DNA of 64,000 bases, taken from assembly GCF_016859285.1 (NCBI RefSeq), contig NC_053402.1:1875003-1939002 (forward strand). The letters are read 5' to 3'. Position 1 is the stretch's first letter. Every line of letters begins with the position of its first letter. Position numbers and translations under genes: made by a program. The notes under the pieces were generated by a model. That model ran no database searches. It saw nothing but the letters and a program-made list of their open reading frames with translations, and was not told where the DNA came from. This DNA is from Xiphias gladius. Taxonomy: Eukaryota; Chordata; Actinopteri; Istiophoriformes; Xiphiidae. This document shows positions 54,396-64,000 of the stretch, in pieces.

Positions 54396-56213
54396 GCAAA
54401 ACAGCTCTAATTCGGACCCGCTTACCTCTACCTGGGATTTATTAGACCCATGTGTAATTCAAGACAATTATGGCAGTTTAAGTACCTTACTAATGTAGCT
54501 TGATTAGCATTTTAGAAAGCAACTCCAACATGCAGACCACAACTTCTCAAATTTATCATAAATTAAGCAGCTTCACCTTTCACACAGGAATTTTAAACAA
54601 TGTCAAAATGATTTTCAACCTTGGCTTCTGTGCTGGAAATCATACAAGCACCACCATGGAGCCACAATGGCATGCACTGTTATCAATAACTGTGACCAGT
54701 ACTGTCAGCAATTACAGACAACAAGAACAGAAGCTGTTTATTAACAAAAAACCCTAAACAGCATCAAAGTTATGCAGTCATAAGCCTTTCCCTTAATTTA
54801 CATTAAATCAACTATGCAAATAATGTAACTGAGTTCATTTTGTAAATGAAGGTTAAGAGGGTGGAGAAGCGATGTGGTGCATCAACAGGAGTTCTCTCCG
54901 GTCACTGTTCATTGAAACACTTTCATTACACCACACGACAGTCTGGAGTAGCTTCCTTCTCTACATCTGTGACTGAGGCAAGCTGCTTTATGGGAACACA
55001 TTCACAGGATACAACAGTTATGTTAGGTCTTCATTTTGCAGTATTTGCTGAAAGCTGTTGCTTCTGGGAGAGAGCCCTCTTTTACGACATTCAAATGGGA
55101 GTCTGAGGTGAAATTAGGAGAAGGTTTCACTTAGTGCTGAAATGATTAGTCAAGTAATAAATAAATAGGTAGAGAAAAAATTATGACATTTATCAAGGAA
55201 CAAGACTAAGAGCCTACAGTCATACTAACAGCTCTGTGAGAATGTCCTAAGGCTCACAAAGTCCATTCTAACATAAAAGACAGAAAATGACTGTTAACAT
55301 GCTGATGTTTAGCAGGTGTAGTGTTTACCATGTTCACTTACTAACCTTTGCTAATTAGCCCTAAACACAAGGTACAGGTGAGGCCGAAGTGTTTGGACGT
55401 TTTAGCCAATGACGAGAGCTCCGCGGATCACCGAAGAACTGACGTTCTGCAACAAGTATCGTGGCATTGGCGAGGCATCTGCTAGCCTCGTAGTCACATT
55501 CGCTGCTTTTTCTATTTCAAATTTGGAGCAGTTTAATTAGTTGAATGGACTGGATTGCTGTTAATACTCTGTTTTATTCACATGGAATTGCCTGTGTTGT
55601 TGGCTTTGCAGCCATTTTGCCAGCTCTGGTTAATGATGCTTCCATGGTTCGTTGGGAGACAACGTTGCTGTCACAAACTCCCAACATCTGAGACAGAGTG
55701 AAGTGTAATTTCTCCCCGCTCAGTTCCCTGTCATTACGGTTTGAACAATATGACGTGAAGGTGTGAGTGATAAAATGTATCATGGCTAATTCCATTTAGC
55801 TGCTTCAGTTTCAGGGTCCTGGAGATGCGCATGCTGGTTCACTGTCACACTGGCATCGCTTACTGGGACAGTTGATTAGAACAGAGCAGGGGTAACAAAG
55901 AATTGATGAAACTAACTTGTACTCCAGTGATGCCACAGTTTATTTCTCTAAGTTTAAGAATTCCATTGTTGTCCATGTGATGTGTCATAAGAAGGGACGA
56001 TTAGGGATTGTTTGCTTTAGTAATCTTACAGTTTTTCTCTTGTCTTGATGAGTCACGGTTGATCCTCTCTTGTTTCTAACTGGTGTTTCAGGGAGTTAAG
56101 GGAGTCATTCTCAACAATTTGGATGCTGCCCAACCTGAAACATCAGTTATTGCAGTGAACAACTGTTACTTCAGTTACAGCAGAACCGCCCTCAGGATAA
56201 ATTAGACAAACAA

Positions 56214-56214
<1 letters not shown>
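54396..56214. other. Intergenic between carm1 and yipf2; possible yipf2 3' UTR
   Basis: No gene recognised. AATAAA on the minus strand at 55939-55944 is a candidate poly(A) signal for yipf2. A short inverted piece of the 6350-family repeat lies about 55290-55370. Confidence 0.4.

Positions 56215-56247
<33 letters not shown>
56215..56247. repeat. (CA)n microsatellite
   Basis: About 16 CA units, 160 bases downstream of the yipf2 stop and so probably in its 3' UTR. Confidence 0.95.
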
Positions 56248-56249
<2 letters not shown>

Positions 56250-56405
56250 ATCCCAGCACATAAGGGGAGCATACAACAAGTCACAACAGCAATATTCAAC
56301 ACTGCCTCACGCAGCCTGCCTGAACATGGTTTTATATCCGCCTGTGTTCCAGGCATAACAGCCTTCATTTTCTCTCCTCCTGCCAACACTCCTTCCTTCC
56401 CTTGG

Positions 56406-59400
56406 TCAGTGGGGTTTGGTGGCCAGTGTTATGTGAATCGAGGGGGGCGTGGGCGCTGGTGTTGGTACATGGACTGCTGTCTGGAAGAAGTACAGCTGAA
56501 AGAAAGGAGGAAATTAATTATGTGGTCAAAGTTAACTGCACAACTGATATGAGGCGACGCTCACGTAGCTCACTAACCTTACAGCCTATTGCCAGCAGCG
56601 TGTGCAAAACCACTATGGTCACAACTGTAGCCACAGCCATCACCTTGGTGTCGTCACGGACAACAGGCCAGAAGGTGAGGACCAGGACTGAGCCGGAGAT
56701 CACCATGGCAACCAGGATCAGTGTCCAGCGCAACCACTCGAATGGGATGATCCACAAAACCTGGGGATGACAGGGTTTACACGTCTGAGGGTGTTTCACA
56801 CCGACCACGCCACACACAACCTGTTTGTTTCGGTTACAACAAACTCAGGTGCGTTTGCCTGGTTAGCGAGGTTCGTGTGGGCAGGTGAGAAAGCTGTGGA
56901 TCGGACTGTGGCGTAGCCTAAACAACCGAGATGAGACTGTTTGAAAAGAGGGTCTTGGTCCCTTTATGGTGTGTTTTGTTTGTGGTCTGAAAGCAAACAA
57001 ACCATCTACTGGTCATGAACTTTTCAGGAATAATAATTAAAATAAAATAACTATCATCATTATTATTATTATTATCATTAATAATAATAAAAATAAACTT
57101 TGCTTATATAGCCCTTTTCTTTACAATGGTACAAAGTGCTTTAAAAAAGAAAACAGATAAAGGCAAGGAAGAAACATGAGCACAGAGGAAGTAAAAAACA
57201 ATAAAATGAATGAGATCACACAAATAGGAAAAAAACAGTATAAATAAAATCCTGTGTCACACAGTTCCGAGGCTTTCACAAAGAGAAAAGTTTTAAGAAG
57301 AGAGTTAAAAGAAGCTAAAGATTTGGCGTGTCTGAGTCCAGTAGGCAGAGAATTCCATTGTATGGGGGCTCTAATAGCAAAAGCCCAGTCACCTTTTGTC
57401 ACTAACTGTGAACTGGGAGTAACCAGCAGGGCCCCACCCGCGGATCTCAATGATCGAGAGGGCACATAGCAGGTCACTAAATCAGAGAGGCATTTAGGAG
57501 TGAGCCATATAAGGCCTTGAAAGTGAGTAATAAACTTTTAAAATCAATTTGAAATCTAACAGGGAGCCAGTGTAGGGAGGCAAGCACAGGGGTGATCGGA
57601 TCACGTCTCTTTTCCCCGGTAAGGAGCCGAGCAGCAGTGTTTTGTACCAGCTGGAGACGGGGGAGGGAGCCCGGGCTGATACGCGGCATTGCAATAGTCA
57701 AGTCGAGAAGAGCTAAAAGCTTGAACAACTTTCTGTAAATCATCAGTTGAAAACAATGACCCAATTTTAGAAATTATCTTGAGCTGGAAAAAACAAGACT
57801 GAACTAAATTTTTGACTTTTTTGTCAAAACAGAGGTTAGTATCAGATATTGCCCCTAAATTCCAGGAAGTGATCTTACAATCAATTTGAATACGCAATGT
57901 ACAGTACATCTATACATGTAGAGATGTTTACACACACATACACATATATAAACACACACACACACATATATATATACACACACATTTATAAAAAAAACAG
58001 TTCTATCAACGTATTTTATGCACATTTTGATGTATCACATTGGAAAAACTGAACTGCTTCATCCAGTTTTTATGCGCCTTTGAGGTGGGCTTTTGCCTTT
58101 TCTGCGTGTAATGTGAGATGGAAACACCTTTTCTGAAGAAGTTCTGACGTAGCGAACATCTAACTGACATGACTGATCAGCTGTTTCCACTTCTAGAGAA
58201 GTCTCCGGAGAGCATGAAACATGGCCTATACTGGCTGACATTAAAGAATCATTACAACTTGCCCTGTTGAGAAAAAATCCTGAAGCCCTCTCTCCATTTT
58301 TCTCTCGTAGATGGCCAGGGCGACTCGTTCCCTTTCTTCTTCTTTCAGGTTTTTTCGGAGGTTGGCAAACAACTTGTTTTTCTCTTCGGATCACGACTTC
58401 TACTTTTACTCTGTTTATTACAGCCGCGCTAATGTGGCCTATACTTCCACCTTCTGACAACACTAAGCAGCCTGGTTTATTCGCTCCAAACCAGTTGATG
58501 GAAACGCGCCTGATTTGAATTCTCAAGCTTATTTCTTCAGCTATTTAAAGGAGCCAGTGAGGCCCAGTGCTTAAAGGGCTGTGCCTCTACTCGTAGAATC
58601 TAGAGTCACAATTCATAACTAACGTTCCATTTCGTATAGGCTTTGTCCTTCAAGGCTATGTCTAGTGGGTTAAAGGCGAAGCAGAATATAGTCCATGTCT
58701 CACTGGTTCCGTCTGCTACCACAAGCAAAAACACTACTTCAATAAACAAATCAATAACCACTCCATGCCCAGCCACTGCATCATTGCACCACAAGGCCCC
58801 TTATGCGCCTGAATGGCACAGCATAGTAGAATGAAAAACATTCTCTCTGATGTGGCGAAGGCTGGGAAACAGCAAAGCCTACTGCTGCGAGAAAGTGGAG
58901 ACAAAGGTAACTCATTACAACAGTCCAGCGAGAAGCAGAGTGGGAAGACAGGTGTCTCTCCATATGACTACGGGCAGGAGGGAGACTGCACATCCAAAAA
59001 CATAAAATATTAATCACTCTGTCAGAACTTTGAGTAAAGAGTGAGTCAGAGAAATGGGAGAAACCCCGCAGATAAAAATGGATGAAAGATCAGGGGGAAG
59101 ACCAAGAACCTACAGCACAAGTGCCTTCCACTGTCATTCCTCCGTGCAAAGCCATGGAGGATGAAATTCCTCTTGTGAAGAGAGCCCTGACACTCTCCAC
59201 GGGATCCATCTCAGAGGAGAGATATGTCACAGCCAGTGTGACAGGCGCTGTGCAGACAGAGGAAGCGCCTGACATTGCTCTCCGTGGTGCACAAACAGGC
59301 GCTGGGAGCGGTGCAATGCAGCTGTGCGTGAAACATAGCAAGACAGTACGTGCACTGGGCAGAGGAGATGAGACGTGGCTTCCGCCTCAGAGTTGTGAGG

Positions 59401-62400
59401 AGGAGGAAAGAATCCATCTATCCATCCAAAGTTATCACTCTCAATCTGAAGGAGCTGGTGATGCTTTTAGCTGTAAAAGTTAGGTTCCCCTTGGACCCTG
59501 AGACATGAACGGGCCTCAGAGATGGCAAATAAATCACTGACTCTCCTTGCAGACATCAGAGACAACAGCAGAGCCCTTTTGGCAGAAAGAAATTTACACA
59601 AAACCCGATCCAGAGGTTCAAACGGGGCTTTAACCAGCACAGATAAAACCAGCGCTAAATCCCACTGAGGGGCAAGAGCACGTGACACTGGCCTGTGTCT
59701 CCGTACACCTTTTAGAAAACATGTCATCAGAGGGTGACCAAACACCAGACTGTCACCGAAGCCCTTGCGAAAGGATGAAATGGCAGCAGCAAATGTTTTA
59801 ACCGTGCTGAAGGCCAAATCCCGATCCACCACCACTGACCACGACTTTCTGTATAGTGAACGACCTGCTCTACCTCCTGAGCCACAATCACAGTGGGTCC
59901 ACACACAGCAGCACTGAAAAGCTGCCCATTTGACATTGTAAGACGCTCTGGTAGACACGGCTCTTGTGCCCTGATAGTGCGCACGACATCCTGAAAGACG
60001 CCCAGCTTCTATAAGTGTGCCCGTTCAGCAGCCAAACCCTGAGGCGCTGGCCCATCACCTGGTAATTCCTAATTGCTGCTTCCGCATGGCAGAGCGTCTG
60101 TGCGCCACAGACGTTCCGAGGGATGGTCTGTTAACAGCCGTGGCAGGCCCAAAAACCATGAAGTGCCAGTGCGCTCTGAGCTATTAGGATTGCTGACAGC
60201 CCCTCTTGCTGCACACATTCCAGGAACCGATGGATCAGCGGGACACATGGGAAAGCATAGAAGGGCATCCTGGGCCATGGCTGGTGCGCAAACTCATCCA
60301 GTGGAGGACTGTCCTGTATGCTCAGTGAGAACCAGAGAGCACACTGCACGTGTGCCAAACAAATCGACGTCTGCTTTGCTGAACCTCTTCCGAATTTGGA
60401 GGACCAGTAAAGGACCCCCCTTGACATAATGTCCGCCCTTCTGTTCAGTATGCTGGAATTGTACACTGCTCTGATGGAGAGTAAGTGTGTGTGCGCCTAG
60501 CACACCGGCTGTCTGGTGAAGTTCAACAACTGCGCTGAGCACACTCCTCCCTGGTAATTTATGTAAGCTCTGCCCAGATGCTCTCCCTCTCATAGAATCT
60601 GAGGATTTTTCCAGAGGGCCAAAATCAGGGCAAACTGTGAGGGGAATCATACATCTCCGCTGAAGCACGGGTTCGATGTGCAGGTGAATGAACCATCTCT
60701 GTAGCCATCTCATGTGGAGCAGATGCAGGGGAACCACATGTCCCACTGACATCATGCTAAGCTGCATGACAGAGAGAGTTGTCACAACATTGTAAGGTGA
60801 CTGTGACACGGCGGAGAAGAGCCGTCAGCGTCTCAGCTCTTGGCTGCAAAAGCCGCGCTCCCATGGCAGCTGAATTTAATTCCACCCCCAGCTAGACAAT
60901 GAGCTGGGAGGGCAGAGGGGAGCCGTCTTTCCAGTTCATGGCAAAGCCCAGGTTTGACAGATGTGTTACCGGTTTCCTTGTCTGTAATGCCGCTTCCTCA
61001 CTGGGGCGAGCCAGCAAAAGCGGGTGGTCCAGGTAAAACATCACTCTCATACCCATCCTGCACAATGGCTGCAGAGCTGCCTCCACACACTTTGAAAATG
61101 TTGTGGAGCCATGGAATAACTTAATGGCAGGAGGTCATAGTGTTACAGAGTCCTCTGAAACAAGAAGCGCAGGAATTTCCTGTGTTTCTGGGATGGTGGA
61201 GATATGTAGCACATTCCAGCACCTGTCTAATTGTCATCATGTGAGAGGGTCTTTCCATTATCAGTTTGTTGACCAGCGATAAATCGGGTATGGGTCTCAA
61301 TCTGCCCGTCTTTTTTGGAACCAGGAATAACGGTAGTAAAATCCCCCGTTTTGGAAGGGAGGGCCCAAAAAGGTGACACTGAGGAGCGGTCAGATACAAA
61401 ATCACAAAGAGTGAGGAGAGGAGACTCTGCACGCAGACAGAGGTGTGAGCGTGCTGTCCACACCAGGCGCAATGGTGGCCATTGTGGGCTCATCATCACA
61501 CTTATCATGAGAAAAAACGTGTACGGGGAAAACTGTGTGTGACGGAGGAGGGGAGGGAAGCCCTGCTCTGTGAATCCCTCAACCTTGGTGATGGGAGCAT
61601 ACGTATGTGGAGACCGGAGCTTTCAGCTTCCCCGGCTCAGCCATTGCCACCGACTGGTACGGTATGATGGGCAGGAAACGGAGCCAGACAGGGTTGCGTT
61701 GGGCCGTCTGGGCTCAAGCAAAGTTGTGTGTCGTGTCATCTGGGGGAGATGGAGCCCGTGCTGGCGGGACAGTCAGGTTCTTTTAGGCAGCTGGCATCTC
61801 GATAGACCCCAGGGAGACCTTGGTGTGTACCCGGCCGGTTGTCGTCAAGAGGGGGAGAGCTCTGGCCTGAGGCAAGACTCACAGCGGGCTTGCAGATCGA
61901 AGCTCATGATGTACCCTGTCTGGCACGCTGAACACACTCGAATGCTGCTGGATGAAGACATCTCTCTTCCTCTCCTCATAGCTTTCCAGATACTGCATGT
62001 CACTTGTCGCTAAGAAAAAAAATGGGAGCTGACTGTCTGGTCTGAGAGTAATTTATATCTAGGTGAGACCGAGGGGAGTCCCACTCATGGAGGTGGAAGT
62101 GGACTAAAATTTTTTAGTGCTGCATGTGGGATAATGCAACTCAGTTGCATGATGTATTGTAAATTGCTCTCGCAGCTCAATTTTTGTGGAGCCAGTCACA
62201 CTACATAACTATTTCACTAAGGTTAAAAGTTCTTTCGTGACCTTGGAAACAGCAGCTCGGAAAACAATCTTACGATGAGGTCCATTTAGTAGCTGTTCTG
62301 GAGCTTCTCAGTCATATCACTTACTCCTGGTTGTCACAGAATTGTAGATTCAAATCAAATTTCCATTTTATTTGAACATTTAAATGGCTTGGATGAAGAG

Positions 62401-63121
62401 GAGAGAAAGTGGCAAAAAAAATGGAGGGAAAGAATGAGCTGTGTTTATGTTCTTTCCTTCAATCACAGGAGGAGAAGCATTTCTTGATCATAAAATATGT
62501 TAATGACATTTGTGACTGCATTTATCCATCTCTACTGGAAGAAAATAAACCCCTGTTCTGATCATGCTTTAAACAAGGTGGAGAGATGGCATGGTGTTGG
62601 GATAATCATCAACACTCATGTAATTTTTACACTGAAGATTAAGCAAAAACACATGGTGCTTGATATTACAATAGTTTCTGTTTCTGTGTGTATTATGACC
62701 CTGACACTCAGTAAACCTTTCAGAAAGGCAGATGTACTCACTGAAGTGGGAATATAGATGAAGAGGGAGTAGCCATAGACACACACTGTCTCCAGGAAGG
62801 AATAGCCTCCAATCTGCCTCTCAGTGCCTTGCCGCCAGGTCAGGAAACCCCATAAACCAATTGGCACCAGCCAGGCGTACATGAAGATCACTACCGCAGC
62901 TATCGTTACTGCAAGCAAAAAGCAGGAAACAGAAACAGACTCAGCCTGACTCACTAAAAGCACACAAAAAAACACAATGAATTCACGCTGACCATAGAAC
63001 TGACCTCTGTGGAACTGTGGTCTATAGTGGTAGGCAGGGTTTCCCATCTCGCTGAGGAAGGTGGACAAGTTCCCACTTATCGCTACTGAGAACACCAGTG
63101 TCACACAGATCCAAAATGGAC
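56406..63121 (-). CDS. yipf2: Yip1 domain family member 2 (YIPF2), C-terminal exons (partial)
   Basis: Four exons on the minus strand, 5' to 3': 63005-63121, 62742-62908, 56578-56760, 56406-56495 (stop TGA at 56406-56408). Phases agree and give the last ~185 residues; human YIPF2 has about 316, so the cytosolic N-terminal exons lie beyond base 64000. YIPF proteins are multispanning membrane proteins of the Golgi/ER-Golgi compartments that bind Rab GTPases. The visible part is the Yip1 membrane domain. PFWICVTLVFSVAISGNLST is the first hydrophobic segment, followed by VTIAAVVIFMYAWLVPIGLW, the conserved ETVCVYGYSLFIYIPTS, SGSVLVLTFWPVVRDDT and VVTIVVLHTLLAIGCKLYFF. The end is a Pro/Thr-rich tail (VPTPAPTPPS). 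YIPF2 rather than YIPF1 is chosen from GCKLYFFQ and the tail-to-tail position with carm1. The 5.98-kb intron between exons 2 and 3 of this set holds L2 and DIRS elements. Confidence 0.95.
57075..57910 (-). mobile_element. L2-type LINE 3' end, in yipf2 intron
   Basis: Minus-strand text shows the C-terminus of an L2-clade reverse transcriptase: SSRLDYCNAAYQ, LQLVQNTAARLLTGEKRRDP, ITPVLASLHWLPVRFQIDFK, then PSRSLRSAGGALLVTPSS and KGDWAFAIRAPIQWNSLPTG with SFNSLLKTFLF. The 3' UTR (TTATATAGCCC, ACAAAGTGCTTTA in the plus strand at 57104-57144) is typical of this group. 5'-truncated, with frameshifts. Same orientation as yipf2. Confidence 0.9.
57921..57990. repeat. (CA)n/(TA)n simple repeat
   Basis: Mixed ACACAC and ATATAT runs just left of the next element. 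Confidence 0.85.
58050..58530. repeat. Possible hAT-like MITE (weak)
   Basis: The ends look like imperfect inverted repeats (CATCCAGTTTTTATGCGCC at about 58040-58078 against the complement of the GTTGATGGAAACGCGCC region near 58493-58510). A 155-codon minus-strand open frame inside is not similar to any protein I know and is likely chance. Confidence 0.3.
58590..62060 (-). mobile_element. DIRS-like retroelement (tyrosine recombinase type), in yipf2 intron
   Basis: Minus-strand order is gag-like end, reverse transcriptase, RNase H, tyrosine recombinase. RT: LPLFLVPKKTGRLRPIPDLS (about 61280-61360), MEAALQPLCRMGMRVMFYLD (61030-61086; YLDH where active elements have YIDD) and LSNLGFAMNWKDGSPLPSQ. 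RNase H/connection: RADIMSRGVLYWSS and ADVDLFGTRA (60330-60440), WPRMPFYAFPCVPLI. Recombinase: STVKTFAAAISSFRKGFGDS, HPLMTCFLKGVRRHRPVSRA, KRALLLSLMSARRVSDLFAI (59540-59800), then RLSHW and RALFTRGISSSMALHGGM (59090-59290), where the family has an HxxR-containing RAHSTRG. Several frameshifts and the altered RT and recombinase motifs indicate inactivity. Element ends are estimated. Confidence 0.85.
62061..62741. other. yipf2 intron, 5' part
   Basis: Nothing recognised between the DIRS-like element and the exon at 62742. Confidence 0.4.
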
Positions 63122-63287
63122 CTACGCTCACACAAACACACACGCACACACACGCACGCACACTTATATTAGCATTAATGAGGACTTTCACTGACTGCTT
63201 TCATTCCCTACAGCCTGAAGTCCTAAAATCAGATTTAGGTAAGACACAATAAAATGTCCTCAGTTTGAATGATTTTTGACTAGACCA

Positions 63288-63960
63288 AAACAGCGGGGCC
63301 TGCTCTATAAAAGCATATGCCGCTAACCGACCGACTGACTGACTGACTGACTGAGTGCATGCGTGAGTGATACCATCACCATTGGTTGGCTGGCCGAACA
63401 TTAGAGTTTCCCCACTGACCACTGCTCTTTCAAAACTAATTGGCACAAACAGTTTCTATTGCTTCATCAGGGAGGAGTTTACAGGCAGTGTTGCCAATTT
63501 AACCTTTGTCACATGATTTACCGACTTTTCCCACCCCTTTAACATCTTTTTTTTTTTCCCCTCAAAAAAGCACCTAGCAACAACTTTTTGGACAAGCCTT
63601 AGCTATTTTCCGTTGAAGAGAATTGCCAGTATTGCCCCGCAGTAAGCAGCAGAGAGACAGAGCAGTACTTTGTTACCCAGATGGAGGCTGTGCGCTGTGT
63701 GAGAGACAAAAAATGAAACATATTCAGTCGCTCCTAACTTTCTCTCTGAGTGATTATTTTCAATGTAAATAAGGCAGAAATCACAGCACGGCCATCGTCT
63801 TTAACTCATGTGTCTGGTGATTATGTCAGACGACGTCATGGTTATAAAACCAGGATTTTAGCAGCAGAGCAGCAGCTTTCAAATGTCTGAAATGACTGCT
63901 GGTTAACATGTCGTCTTAATGGGCCGCGTTTCAGTCACTATTTCATACTTATTCCGTCGT
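63288..63960 (+). repeat. Unclassified dispersed repeat, copy B
   Basis: Counterpart of 3844-4215, with the same starting block (ACAGCGGGGCC), a GACTGACTGAC run, GAGTTTCCCCACTGACC, GTTTCTATTGCTTCATCAGG, ACAGGCAGTGTTGCC, GATTTACCGACTTTTC and, after an extra ~230 bases, GACTGCTGGTTAACATGTCG and AATGGGCCGCGTTTCAGTCA. It lies in the yipf2 intron upstream of the last visible 5' exon. Confidence 0.7.
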
Positions 63961-64000
63961 CTGACAACAGAAACAGAAGAAAATGTAAATGAGAACAGGT

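Noticed and set aside
58059-58526. 155-codon minus-strand open frame in the yipf2 intron
   Set aside because: Basic, low-complexity, no recognisable family, and within a probable repeat next to the DIRS-like element.
61570-62013. 147-codon plus-strand open frame
   Set aside because: Antisense to the 5' part of the DIRS-like element; no homology on this strand.

Overview
The window is nuclear DNA of a teleost fish, probably a spiny-rayed (acanthomorph/percomorph) species. It carries intron-rich vertebrate genes with GT-AG introns. About a third to a half of it is repeats typical of fish: Tc1-like transposons, L2 and L1 LINEs, a DIRS-like retroelement, a Ty3/Gypsy scrap, hAT/ZBED remnants, small TIR elements and CA/GT microsatellites. 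No prokaryotic features, CRISPR arrays, rRNA or tRNA genes were seen.

Five protein-coding genes were rebuilt exon by exon. (1) 4955-7237 (+): the last three coding exons of an ALDH3B-type fatty aldehyde dehydrogenase ending in a CaaX box; its earlier exons lie upstream of the window. (2) 12387-18384 (-): a complete 7-exon clpp (mitochondrial ClpP protease, 268 aa, Ser-His-Asp triad intact). (3) 21765-23982 (+): a complete two-exon G-protein gamma subunit (72 aa, gng5/gng10-like, CaaX CVLL). (4) 25565-47565 (+): a complete 16-exon carm1 (PRMT4 arginine methyltransferase, 581 aa), all phases consistent. (5) 56406-63121 (-): the last four exons of yipf2 (Yip1-domain Golgi membrane protein); its 5' exons lie beyond the right edge. 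carm1 and yipf2 are tail to tail, the arrangement known around human CARM1-YIPF2 on 19p13.

Layout. 1-4950: Tc1 element with long TIRs, AT-rich DNA, and copy A of an unclassified repeat. 4955-7930: aldh3b 3' end, with a LINE fragment and another repeat in its last intron. 7930-11780: repeat debris (Tc1 scraps, a CCAT/CCGT satellite, a Gypsy integrase scrap). 11780-18400: clpp, with an L1 ORF1 fragment in its last intron. 18600-20820: L1 ORF2 remnant. 21760-24000: gamma subunit. 25380-51000: carm1, whose large introns hold two Tc1-like elements, a fold-back element, a ZBED/hAT remnant and a LINE remnant. 51000-54400: TIR elements and two related Tc1 copies. 56400-63121: yipf2, whose 6-kb intron contains an L2 LINE and a DIRS-like tyrosine-recombinase retroelement, both in the gene's own orientation. 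63288-63960: copy B of the repeat seen at 3844.

The genes are ordinary housekeeping or signalling genes and do not form a pathway. I found no convincing undescribed system. The most notable local observations are the CA/GT microsatellites lying against carm1 splice sites (one exon uses the first GT of a GT tract as its donor), a non-consensus GTCCAC donor, a nested insertion inside a Tc1 terminal repeat, and a few repeat families that could be defined properly with more copies.
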